In this document: positions 37,741 through 49,377 of the stretch, in pieces
Numbering within the stretch: position 1 is the first letter of the stretch
Layout of the letters: every line of letters starts with the position of its first letter
NCBI GenBank assembly: GCA_014925825.1
Contig: JACGCK010000166.1
Coordinates: 33,502 to 97,501 of the forward strand
Length of the DNA stretch: 64,000 nucleotides
From: Pholiota molesta
Taxonomy: Eukaryota; Basidiomycota; Agaricomycetes; Agaricales; Strophariaceae
Direction: 5' to 3'
The notes under the pieces: model-generated
The model's database searches: none
The model's input: only the letters and a program-made list of their open reading frames with translations
Told to the model about the DNA's origin: nothing
Position numbers and translations under genes: made by a program

Positions 37741-38024
37741 TTCAAAATTTTTGGAACACCTCCAAAAACTCACATTTTCATGGCTTTCTGAGCATGTTTG
37801 CAGTTCCTACATGATTACTGAACTGTTTCTATACTTCTGGGGCTCGTAAATACTATAATTCCTCCAAAATATACATGGATTCTCCTATAAGTTGATTTGT
37901 AATACCCACAATTTCGCCCAATGAAGTCTCACTCAAGGCTGGCAGTATCTGTTGCACATTTGACCCTCCTCTACGTGATCAGACCTCTCTCTTTTGGCTG
38001 CTTTGCACATAGAAACAGAAGAGC

Positions 38025-41000
38025 ATGTCACAGGTATTTAATTTAGAAACCTAATGATATCTTCATGTTAAGAAAACTTATTTAGGTGCCCACTACAAAT
38101 GTTGAGCTGGTTACGGACAGTGAAGGACGTATCATTTGCCCTGATTGCAGCACTCCTGTCAACTGTGGCCCAGGCGGGCTGCTAAACCTGGAAAAGCGAC
38201 ACCGAGGAAGCAAAGCATGTCAAAATGCGAAGGCAAAACACGATGTTGACAGCACGAAGAAAAAAAATGGATCACTACTCACATTCATCAAGCAGGGAGT
38301 CCAGAAACCGGCCTTCATCCCCTCGACAGTGAGCAAGATACCACCAGTAATTACTCCAGCTGCTCCTGCCAAAAAATCCCCACCACAAGCACCATCATCT
38401 TCACCAAATTCTTGACCATGCCCTGTGCCAGATGTCATTACAATGAGCTTCTTCGAAAGATTCCATGCAGCAGTACAAGCCTTACCCAATAGCATTCCTG
38501 AAGCAACATCTGATGACAAGTTGGCGGTGTTCAGTGGCCACCCATCGACATACGATGATCCGAGCATGGAAGGTGATCAGTTGTGGGAGGAGGTTTTGAA
38601 TGAGCAGTTGAAGGGAGCTCTCGGCTGGGGGCAGGAGGCGGACATGGATGACATTATCCAGCATGGAAGGAATGGATTAGATGGACTGGAAGAGTTTGTG
38701 AAATACTTCATTGTGAAGTGTGGTGTCAGCAAAGCACTATTTGAAGGAAAACTCTCCCACTTATTGAGCAAACTACAGGAAAAGTTAGTATTCCTTCGGT
38801 TTAACATAAAATAAATGGCACACAACACTATTTCTGGCACTGTTTGTTAAGAGCCGTAGTCAGCGAAGTCCCAACATCATTGTCAGCCGCAGGTGAAGCA
38901 CCTAAATCCCCACCAATGAAGAGACCTGACATTCAAGTTGTCGATGTTGATGCATTTGTTTTCGAGGATATGGATACCCTGCCATCAAGCCGAAGAACGT
39001 TGTCAAAAGAAGGCTTTTGTTCTGGATATGCCCTTGTAGTCTCAAGTGAAAAATCAGCATACTCAATGTACCCATGGGCTCTGCATGACGAGTTGGCGCT
39101 TCCTTGGAGCACTAGGACCGACTGCGAAACAGGCTTGCTAACTCTCTTTGCCCGCAATTGCAAACAGGTGTTGACTGGAAAGGAAGCTTCGTGTACGGCT
39201 TGTCAGCAGCTCATCAACAACAAAACCTTGGAGGGATTCTCAGGCGAATGGAGAAGGGTGTTAGCAACAAGGCGGGGCATGCTTACCACGGAATTGATGG
39301 ACTATGTGAGATAATTCGGCGCAAAAACAAGCAGATCGAGTTCTACAAATTCCGTGGCCTCAATCAGGCAAAGAAGCTGCTTGTCAGCGCAACCACTTTA
39401 TCCCACCAAAAATGACTGTTGATGGCAATTGCAAGTGGCAGAGTTGAGCATGTCAACCATCTCATCAGTATAGGTCTTCACCAGAAGAAAGGAGTGGAGG
39501 CACTGTACCAGTCATATGAAGATGCTGCCAAGGGGATCTATCGTCTAAGAGGCTTCACGGAAATGGAGGACATGAAGGCTCTATTGATTTGGAAGCTTGC
39601 TGGCAACTGAGTCGCTGAAATCAACCATCATGCAAATGCAGCACTGAGCGTCACTTACCTGTGCAGTCGTTCAACCATCCCTCCAATCATCCCTTCTGTT
39701 GGACAACCAACGATTGATCAAGTCCAGGGGAATACTGATGTGACTGTCAAGAGCATGGTGGATGTTCTCCAGGTGCGGTTATCATCAGGAGTGAAGTGGA
39801 ACCATGCAGTTTTGATGTTTGACGAGTTGGCTACGGAGAAGAGAATATGATGGGATCTGAAGACGAATCAATTTCTTGGAGCTATTCAGGTGTCTCGATG
39901 AAGATGTGGTTCACTACGCTGCGGAGGTGAGCACTTCTCATCGCTTCATTGCTTCTGAAGATTCACCCACACTCTATTTTTAGGTGATGGTCAGTGTAAT
40001 TGGTATTCTCTGCAAGGACAATCATGTTTATCCAGGGCGTCCAGTTCTGGTATCAGGGATTGCAAACGTGAAACAGGAGCTCAGCATGCTTTAGTGCTTG
40101 AGATGACAATCAATGGTGTCGACAATTTAAAAGAAGACACAAAAGTTCGCATTGTTTCTCTTGCATCTGATGGAGAAACTTGACGAGGATCTGCATTTAT
40201 TATCCTCACCTTCAAACATAAACTATCATCTCAATCACCCATCTATCCTCTTCTCAAGCCTTTGAAATTCCTAAACCTCTTTGTCGGATTTGATGACTTG
40301 ACATGCAACAAAGACTGGAAGCACATCTTCAAATGCTTTCATAACCTTCTTCTTCGTGAATGCGGCGTGGTTATCAATGGTCTTCGAATCACACCAGATA
40401 TCATCAAGAGCCATTTTAAATCAGAGGGCCTCTCAGCCGATCATATCCGCTCAGTGTTCAATCCAGAAGATCAGCAGGATGTGAAATTAGCCTTCGACAT
40501 GTTGAAGGACATATGGAATTTACCTCGTACTCCCACAAACAACAAGCCTGGATCCTTTGCGGCATGCGAAGCTCTATGGCTACTTGGAAAACTGTGCTTT
40601 CACATGGTCTATCCATATCTTTGCACTGATCTTTCGCTTTCTGAGCAGATTGGGCACCTGAGTGCAGCAGCTCATCTAGCTATTGTGTTATACAAAATGG
40701 CAGGCAAAGATTTCATTCTGACAAACCTCTACATTGACTTGATGATTATGATCAAGAACATCCTTTTCTGCATCGCAAAGGCAAAGGTAGACAACCCCGA
40801 CGACGACTTTTACATCATCCTACTTGGAACTGATCGACTAGAAGAATTATTTGGCGTCCTGAGAACCATGATTGGAAATGATGCCAACCTTGACATCTTG
40901 CAGCTTGTTTCTCACCTCACAGGTACCATGGAAATCTCAAACATCCTCACCAAGTATCCTCAATGGGATCGCTCTCCGTGTCGCCTCAAATTACCTGCCC

Positions 41001-44000
41001 TATCTCATGATTCGAAGGAACTGCCAAGCACCGTAGATCATATCAAACCGGCATCATGGAAAGGGAATGTTCGTGTTGCAGATGTATCACTACAAACAGC
41101 ATGGACCCATGGCCATCGTCTAATCAAAGATGAATGCAGTGCACTTTCCCCCATCCTTAGCAAGCTCGAGAATGATCCCAATGTCGACATCTTTATGACA
41201 TTATTTATCGGCAAATATTCGAACGCCTGTAAGCTGTTGCATGGTAGATTACTTTTGGGTTACTTAAGCAGGGTTGGGTTGCATGGTCGGGTTGCATGTA
41301 GAATTTGAATTTACGGTCCGACGGTGATCCGGCTGATCTCTCCCATATATGGGAATATCTCGAGATGCCGCTGCTGCTGCCATTGTTCGGACAGTTCCCG
41401 GCCTCCTCTGTGCTCGCTGTTTCGATAGCAAGTACGCGTTTTTGCTCCGTTTCTGCTTATTTTTCGTACTTTCATAAACTTACAAAATATATAAATGCAA
41501 GTATCCTTCCAATAGAGTGCTCAGTGAATACATATAGTATGGCAGTGGAAATTAGAATGTCTTCAAATGTGCGTGCACAAAGAATAGTATAAAATGACAT
41601 TCTCCTTGACATTTATTCCCTGACGCAGACATCATTCATAGAAGTTCCTGTTATTGTGTCCTTCTCTTAACATTGGCTTGTAGGATAAAGCTTGAAAATC
41701 ATATGCTTGGGATCTCTCGTTCCTCCTCTCCCCATTCCCATCAGCCCTCCATGCCTGTATATTCAACTATTCAAACATTAAATTTGGTATACAGATGTTA
41801 AAATACCTTGAAAATATCTACATGAAGCTGCAGTGGCCGTAGATAGCACCCCAAAGCATTAAATATATTCATAAGAGAGGTACCAAAATGAACACTTTAC
41901 ATATAAGTATTAGGATGCTTCTACTAGAGCGTTTTACGCCTATGCATGAATATAATATATATTATGTAAATTTATAAAAGTAAGAAAAATAAGAAAAATA
42001 AGCAGAAACGGAGCAAAAACGCGTACTTGCTATCGAAACAGCGAGCACGGAGGAGGCTCGGAACTGTCCGAACAACGGCAGCAGCAGCGGCATCTCGAGA
42101 TATTCCCAAATATGGGACAGATCAGCCGGATCACCGTCGGACCGTAAATTCAAATTCCACATGCAACCCGCATGGTCAACCCAACCCTGCTTAAGTAACC
42201 CAAAACTAATCTACCTTGCATCAGCTTACAGGCATTTAACAGCATTTAACAGGCGTTATAATTTTTGCCCATGAATCATGTCATACATCTTGGCCCCTCA
42301 CGGCATTCTTCTTGTTGATATTCCCCTCACTGCTGATGATGTTGACAAAAGCATTGACATTGAGGACGAACTGCCCAAGGTGCCTTCAAATTCCGACTCC
42401 ACTTCGACGTCTGCCCATATTGATGTTGAGGATGCAATGATTCAACATGCCGTCACTGCTGAAGCGAATTTTCTGGGACCTACTCAACAAGTTATCAGCA
42501 ATAAGATCGATGTCAATGGGACGGACACACTCAAAGCGAAGGCCCTGGCATGTTACAGCAAGTATCGGAAGGTTGTGAGCTCAACTGATCGACTGAAACA
42601 TGTTCAAGCTGTTGAATGCTACACCGCCAGTGTGCCTTCCTCGACGAAAATGATTGCTGGAGAGCATGAACCTGGGAAGGTCATTGTTGTTTCAGACCCT
42701 ATCACCACATTGCTCTGCTGTGACAGCCAGTTCTGGCTTTGCATTGGCGAAGTAAATAGTATCCGTGTCAATGGTGAACCTGTTGAAGACGTCAGCTTTG
42801 ATATGCTGGAAGAAGATATAGTGATGGTGTCCTATCAGATGCTGGGCCTCAAGCCCGCCACATTCGACAACGACCTCGAGGGAAAACATGACTGGAGGAC
42901 ATGTAAAATTGACGAACATACCTTCACTGTCCCGGGCACCTCATGCAATCAATAGACCCAACAATCGCAATGAAGGATGGCATCCCCATTCCATATTTTC
43001 TGTTGCAGAGCTCTTTCTTAGTGGCATTGACGGCGAGTTTATTTCATAGACTCACTGTTCCACAATTGAGGCATGTTCTGAAAATATTGCCTGCTAAAGA
43101 CTTCCCATATTGCGAGGTGACAGGTGAGTGGCTAATGGCTAGACAGCAGTATGTTGAGACTCACCCTTGATTTGATATAGGCAACGCATGCTTTGTTTGC
43201 GAAACCCCAGAGGACCTAGGTGATATCAGTATGACTACATTTGAATGCATGCGATGCTCACCAAGTGTCACCCTCGACCTCTCGCAAGGCCAGTGGGTGC
43301 TCGAACATATAGGTGCCCATATCTTGTATGACTCAGCCGTTCTTCGGTCGATGCCTCTTTGCGGCCTGTGTCTGCGTCCATCACCTATGTGCGAATTCTT
43401 CCTCACAAAAGGTAAAGGAGCGCAAGGAAACCTTCAAATTGATCAGAAGAAGTCGCAAGGATGCCAAATCAACACGACTTACTCGTACGGTGTAGCTTCC
43501 GAGTCTACTAAATCCTTGCCATGCTCAAATGTTCCCATATCTTGCCCAAAGTGCAAGAAAAAAGATCCTGCAGTGTGGCAATATTTTTTGAAGAACCACT
43601 TTGAAGAGAAGCACCTGAAGTTCGTAGGTGAATTCAAGGACCTTTGGGATCTGTCAAACTTCGAGATGTTGGAGATGGAAAAGATCTGGAGCAAACGATC
43701 AAAGGTAACAGTGAAACGTACCAAGAAGTCAGGGATTCATTCCTCCACTTGTTATCTCGGAAGATCATCACGTGCGCATCCCTACAAGGTGAATAAATTT
43801 CATGAGTTTCTCATTCGTTTCTCATGGCATGGTACACGGCTCACCCATCTCCGCAGCATGGCCAACCCAGTGCTGCCTCTCACCAACCCAGATGGCATCC
43901 CACATGAACAGAGTGAGGTAGATGATCATTCAATTGTGGACGAGGTAGTCAACCAGGATGCTTTCAAATGGGAATGGAGCGCTCTCGGCAGCGAAGAGAT

Positions 44001-44642
44001 GGATAGGGCATTTGAGAGCTTGGACTTGCCCTACGTGGTGGGAAGCGAGCAGGAGATGCCAGCAATCGGTGTCTCAGTTGCTGAGAACTGCCTTCCCGCG
44101 CTGTCAAAATCCTCGGAAAGTTGCGCCATGACCGCAGACTAAAGTATGCATCCTGTCAACGAGACGGCCAGCGTGGTGCGCGCCAATAATAACGTGAGTG
44201 CCGGACAAGATCATGAAGATGGAATGCACTGACCAATGTTTCTAAGGATCTCACACAAGCGGACATGCAGATCCCTCATCTTGCACCAGTCCCAACATTA
44301 GACATGTCACAAACCTCGGGCACCAGTGCTCTTGAAGAAGGGGAGTCGAACTTGAAGTGAAAGCAGGCCCGGGTACGGCGTGAAGTTGCATTGAACAAAT
44401 GCTACTGCGATGCTGTCGTTGATCCGACAACTGAAGGCAAGCATTCGGTGAAGTGTAAACAGATGGGCTGTGAAACTCAATGGGTAAGGTATCTGTTCAA
44501 ATAATGTATGGAAATACTGAACTTACTATTATTCAGTATCATCTAGCATGTGTAGATCTCGAACTGGCACCACAAGTGTGGATCTGCATGGCATGTGAGG
44601 CGTCTGCGAGCGCAAGGGGAGGCAAGTGCACATGGAAGTAGT
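38025..44642 (+). pseudogene. large transposon-type gene with zinc-binding N-terminus and PHD finger C-terminus, decayed
   Basis: The first exon seems to be ATGTCACAG (38025-38033), followed by an intron to 38085. The protein opens with a BED-like metal site (CPDCSTPVNCGPGG, then RHRGSKAC), a Pro/Ser linker, acidic helices, and a long middle part (SAYSMYPWALHDELALPW; LNLFVGFDDLTCNKDWKHIF; LAIVLYKMAGKDFIL; LGTDRLEELFGVLRTM). After the foldback insert it resumes LAPHGILLVDIP, then a Cys-rich block (CFVCETPEDLG, MRCSPSVTLD, CGLCLRPSPMCEFF, CPKCKKKDPAVW), and ends in a PHD finger (CYCDAVVDPTTEGKHSVKCK and WYHLACVDLELAPQVWICMAC). Many stops lie between 39313 and 40260. I know this architecture as a high-copy agaricomycete family without a settled name; a role in transposition is inference. 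Confidence 0.6.
41194..42285. mobile_element. 1.1-kb foldback element with 6-bp target duplication
   Basis: The ends are TATGACAT with matching inner words (GGCAAA, AACGCCTG) in inverted order, and arms of about 300 bp match as reverse complements (shared GTTGGGTTG, ATCTCGAGAT-type and GCGTTTTTGCTCCG words). CATCTT stands on both sides (41188-41193 and 42286-42291). Removing the element with one CATCTT rejoins the host frame as NVDILAPHGILL. No protein is encoded. Confidence 0.8.
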
Positions 44643-46392
44643 TGAACATGATGTCATCGCCATCAAATTTCTTTATTGGGACGCGTGCCTGATTACGTAG
44701 TAGGTAGGTTCAGCCATAGACCTCGAAAAAAATAAATCGACCCCGGGTCTCTTATTCCAATGCGCGCACCCCCTTGAGCCTTTCATTGTTTTATCGCTAG
44801 CTACCACTCCACCTCATTTCCTCTGTTTGTCAGATATCAGCCAATTTCTCTCAGGAACATCTCATTATTTATCCCGACATCCATAGCATCCTAATAAACA
44901 CCGCTTGGAATGAGGGTTACATCAACCAAATGCCCGCTCTGTCTGGCAACCTGGATTCCTTTCTTTCTGCGACAGTCAGGCCTTCGTTCAGCAAGTCCAG
45001 TCCGCCCAAGGTTTAGCTATCCTTTTCAAGAATGTTTGAGAGATATTGTTCCTGTTCTCTAATGTTCTGTCTTTGTCGTACCATTTCTTCGCTATCCACC
45101 TATCACTTTTCCATTTGCTACATCTTTCACTACTCACATGCCTATTGCATGGATAGTCCTACTGACTTCTTTCTTATTGTACGGCTAAAGCCATACCAAG
45201 CATTTCCATTATTATACCCTTCTTTTCAATGTTCCATTTCAAAATCCTAGCTATCTGGACTTCAATGGTTACTTGATAAACTCCATTTTAAACACTTAGC
45301 GAATGTAGTTCTTTTTGCAATGCTCAAAATGAATCTTTTGTATTCAGTTCTCTTTTCCAGCGCTTGTCCGCACTTTACTAAGTTTAGATCAAATTTCCTT
45401 TTTAGGTCTGAGTATCTCCCACCTGCTCGAACTTATTTATTTCGCTTCGCAGACTTTTAGTGGTTATCTTTGCTGCTCGTCATTTCCAGCACTATGGCTT
45501 ACCCTGACTTCCCTGTTACTTGTCACTCCATTTTGCTTCCCCTTATTCCTCGCTTCGTGTTTTTCTCCAACGCCGCGAAAGCTCTGCGTGGTTCCTGTAC
45601 TTTGGAAGAAGAATCTTTTCCCCGCCATTTCCCTATTTATATCCTTATGGAGGCTATTGAGAATTTTGACAGTGTGTATGGTGCACACAACGAATGCACC
45701 CTTAATGCCATTCAAGGAATTCTTCACGACCTCGTATGCTTCCTTTGCCTTCACTTCTTTCCTTTTTGTTTCATCATTTACTTAGACAACATTGTCCTTC
45801 AGTGATATATAAACGTTGAGGTTCAAGATGTCATCTGGATCGAGGGTCTTGAACAATCTCTCCTTTTGCTCAGGCAGATCTATCACAATGAGATTTCTTT
45901 TTACTCCATTATCCTTCCAGCCATAAACCAGGGTATCCTTGCGCTGGAAATTCTTATGGCGTTAATTACCAACTATCAACCATCTGTGGTATGTAGATCT
46001 TCATCCTGCATTGGGGTGTCTGATTGATCCCCTTTTGATTTTTTTAGGGATGGAACCATTCCCCGCAAATGCTGACAGAGATACTACATTCTAACGTTTT
46101 AGGTCTTTGTCCGCGACATCGCACCGGCACTATCCACTTCTTCAATTGTTAATCACGTGATTCTTAATCACGTGATTTTCTTGTGTATTTCACCTCAGAT
46201 CCAGTGGTCATGATTGTACTTTGTCCATAAATAGTAATGTTTCTTAGTTGACCGGTCTGACCGTCTGCCTAGCTTTTCTTCAATAGCTATCCTGTTCTTC
46301 AAGATGTGTCATTGTTAATTCTTGGTGCCATATTTTCTATAAATTACACCGAGTTCCTTTTGTATGAATGCCATTCCATTTCTTCCTGCTCA
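44643..46392. other. repeat-type DNA with short open frames only
   Basis: The stretch links the PHD-finger pseudogene with a spliced plus-strand gene. Open frames at 44940-45010 and 45490-45805 might be exons of an older copy or 5' exons of the next gene, but no joined model holds. A direct repeat of TTAATCACGTGATT occurs twice at 46148-46178. Confidence 0.35.
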
Positions 46393-47682
46393 ATGTCTGG
46401 CAACCTCCCTGGCTTTAAAGAACTCAAGTCCAAGATCGCTACGATCAAGAGTCTTTGTGATGTCACCAGTATCTTGGTTGATAATTACACCTCCAACCTT
46501 GAAGACATTTTTGTGTCTTTGCATCGCTGGGCTTCAATGATTCCAACCGTTGTTGCGAACACCCAAGCTAGCGACATGGTTTCACTGGTGTACCAGATCC
46601 TTGAGGACGTCCTCCAGAAGAGACCCAACTACGTTCTTTCCTCTGCTGGGAAGGATGTCAGGGAACTTCATGTCTCCTTCTTGTGTCAACAGCGCCTTGT
46701 AGCTGGCAAAGAAAACACTTCTGCTAAAAACACTCCTACTGGCCCAGTAGCTAACTGTTCCTTTTTGCTGATTATTTTATTACTAACTTTGTTCTTTTCT
46801 TAGCATACTCAATGCTCTGGAAAGAACAAAGCTTTGGGCGAGATTGCCCAAAATCTCCCTGTGCCAAGTTTGTCCCTTTCAGAGGATTGTCCCACCACCA
46901 ACAGGGTACTGAACTTTTTTTTTCCTTAAGCCGTGGACTATCCTAAAGATGCTCATGACTTAATTAATTTTTGGCTGAAATTCAAGCAGATGGCCGTGGA
47001 TGATGCTAACATAGTGGACGTGTCGCCCAGTCTGGACACCGCTACTGATCCTGGTGTCTCCAATGGCGAGGCTCTTAATTCTTGCAAGCGCCGCGATCCA
47101 CCTATGCTCCAGTACCAACCAGGTTTGTCTTTGATTTTGTCCTCCTGCTGTGACATGACTGTTTATCTATTTTACAGATGTCCACCAAGCGTCCTGAAAT
47201 GGTACGCCTCAAGTATACTGACATTCCTGGCATGGATATTCTCTCATATGCCTATTCTAAGGCTACTCGGTTGTTAACTGCCTCTGCTCTGGCCAAAATC
47301 GACTGTGGTAGCGATGCTGGCAAGCGTCAATGCCTCAATTATACATTCAATGACTCCAGTTCTCTTGTCGCTGGTAAGCCCATAGCTATTTATAGATCTC
47401 GCCAATGCTGTTCACTAACCATGGCTATTTTTGGTTTGTGCAGCCTCTCTCATTACCGCGGATAACAACTCTACTTCTGCTCTTATCCGAGAGGTGCATG
47501 ATGTTTTAGAAAAGGCCAATATGGATGATGGGCCGGAGCTTGGTTATCACAAGGCTGAAGGTGATCTGAAAGCCGAATTAATCCAGATCCAGCACCAGAT
47601 TGCTTTCATGCTCAAGCAACACAACCTCGTCCTGCACTCTATTACTAAAATACACAGCACCCTCGACATAGCTGCTGCTTAA
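46393..47682 (+). CDS. spliced helical protein of unknown function next to gypsy integrase
   Basis: Exon-like segments start at MSGNLPGFKELKSKIATIKS (46393) and continue SGKNKALGEIAQNLPVPS, a segment DAHDLINFWLKFKQMAVDD, then, after an intron ending TTTTACAG, MSTKRPEMVRLKYTDIPGM and finally SALIREVHDVLEKANMDDGP, ending LHSITKIHSTLDIAAA. Predicted helices dominate and there are no Cys or membrane motifs. It is not recognised. It stops 130 bp from the end of the minus-strand gypsy integrase, tail to tail. It may be an accessory gene carried by that or another repeat rather than a host gene. Exon borders in the first half are uncertain. Confidence 0.4.
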
Positions 47683-47811
47683 GGCTCTCCTAAATAGCCC
47701 TTTTCTACTACCCTCTTTTAGTTCTTGTCTGGGTTAGTTGTACTAGTGTTCCAACTTGTATTCTCTTATGTCTGAGGCCATCGTCGCCATGCTTGAATAG
47801 ATTTGGTCGCC

Positions 47812-49118
47812 TCAGGGCCATAGTGTGTCTTCCCACCATACCTCCGCGTCGTCCTCGTCTTCTTCAGCGTCTGACCTGAGAGGTTCCTCATCATAGATTT
47901 CTTTTTCTATATGGTCTTCCCCTTCGTCATCCGACTTTTCCATTAATTTTCTAATATTTTCTGGACTCTGATCCAATGCCGCATCTAACGTCTCCAGAGA
48001 CTTGATAGCCCTTCTTGCGAAGTAGGGTATAACCCGGAACGCTGCTACTTTATCTTTGAACACTTTTCCACTCATGTCTGCTAAGATATAGGCTCCCCCA
48101 CTTTTCCTGGCTATCATGATATATGGGCCTTCCCATCATCATTTCATTTTGTGGTTTAATGACATTTCCACAGGCAAATTTCACATTAGAACTAAATCGC
48201 CTTTCTTAAAGGTATAGTTCTTAATTTTATATGCCGATTTCTCTTCAAATTTCCGTATCAAATCTCTTTTAGCTTTTGATATTCTTTTTCACATATCATC
48301 TATATGGACTTTATGCTTAGCTAACGTGATGGCCCTGTAAGCTATCAAGTCTTTGCTACTTAATATCTCGTCAGGTAGTTCTACCAACCACGTAGCTTCG
48401 ACAATATCCATCGGTAATACAGGATGCACTCCTGTGACCATGAAGAATGGTGAGCATCCTAAACCTTTCTGGATTGATACTCGGTCTGCCCATAGTACAT
48501 AATGGAAGTATTTAAACCAATTCTTGGCTTTATGTTCTCCTCCACACGCTTTATAGAGCATCTGGCGTATATTCCAATGTGGCCTTTCCACCTTTCCATT
48601 CGCTTTTGAATTATAAGATGAGATGGTGATCCAGTGTATGCCCCATTTTGCTTTAAGATGCTCTAAAGCCCTGCCAAATGGACCCCATTATCGGTTATAT
48701 TTCTCGAAGGCAACCCCACGCAAATTATATCTTCAAACAGCCAGGCCGATATGGTCTCGCCATTTTCCTTTCTTAGCACTCGTCCTTCTGCCCAACTCAT
48801 TAGCGCACACCTTCCATTCCTTCTATGAACTATGTATTTATACCCATATGATTCTGGTGACATATGCATGGTATCAATATGTAGTTCCTGGAATATTGAT
48901 GGCGTATGGGTCTCTATCCTTTATATCTGAATCATGGTCTTTTGTCTTTCTTGATACAGGTGGCATGTCTTGACGTGCCAATGGACATCCCTTTCTAGTT
49001 CCGGCCACCAAAATTGCTCAGACAACAGCATCCTCGTTGCATATGATCCTCTGTGTCCTAGATTGTTGTACACTAACCGCATCATTCTAGTTCGGTCTTC
49101 CTTAGCTATCACAAGTTT
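47812..49118 (-). pseudogene. Ty3/gypsy pol fragment: integrase
   Basis: Read from 49118 down, the integrase zinc-binding part is clear (LVYNNLGHRGSYATRMLL, then WHVKTCHLYQERQ: His-His-Cys-Cys). The core continues in broken frames, with NIRQMLYKACGGEHKA and GCSPFFMVTGVHPVLPMDIV near its end, then a C-terminal acidic tail ending EVWWEDTLWP. Several stops make it inactive. The upstream part of pol (reverse transcriptase, RNase H) is missing because copia sequences occupy its place; more gag of the same orientation lies at 53418-53660 and 61185-61920. Confidence 0.8.
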
Positions 49119-49377
49119 TGTGAATGGTGGCGAGTTCGGGATGGTACGAGACACCTGCTGGGTGAGTTTCGCTGTCTCAGTGTATCAGACAGAGCGGCTA
49201 TGAGAGCCTGGAGTCCGAAGTGAGTAACTGAGTATATTGAGGGAGAACAGAGCTAGCTACTTGCCTGGAGTCCGAAGTGAGTAACTAAGGCCAGACATCA
49301 TTCTACAGCTATATACATGTGTGTCATGTGATCACATGTGACCACATCAGCTGAGACTGAAACAGGCAACTCTAACA
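49119..49377 (-). repeat. copia LTR (3' LTR of the minus-strand copy)
   Basis: In minus orientation it begins TGTTAGAGTTGCC and ends in CA; it is the near-identical inverse of the LTR at 53151-53409. A CT-rich tract lies just inside, as for a polypurine tract. Its outer end cuts gypsy integrase sequence. Confidence 0.85.
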
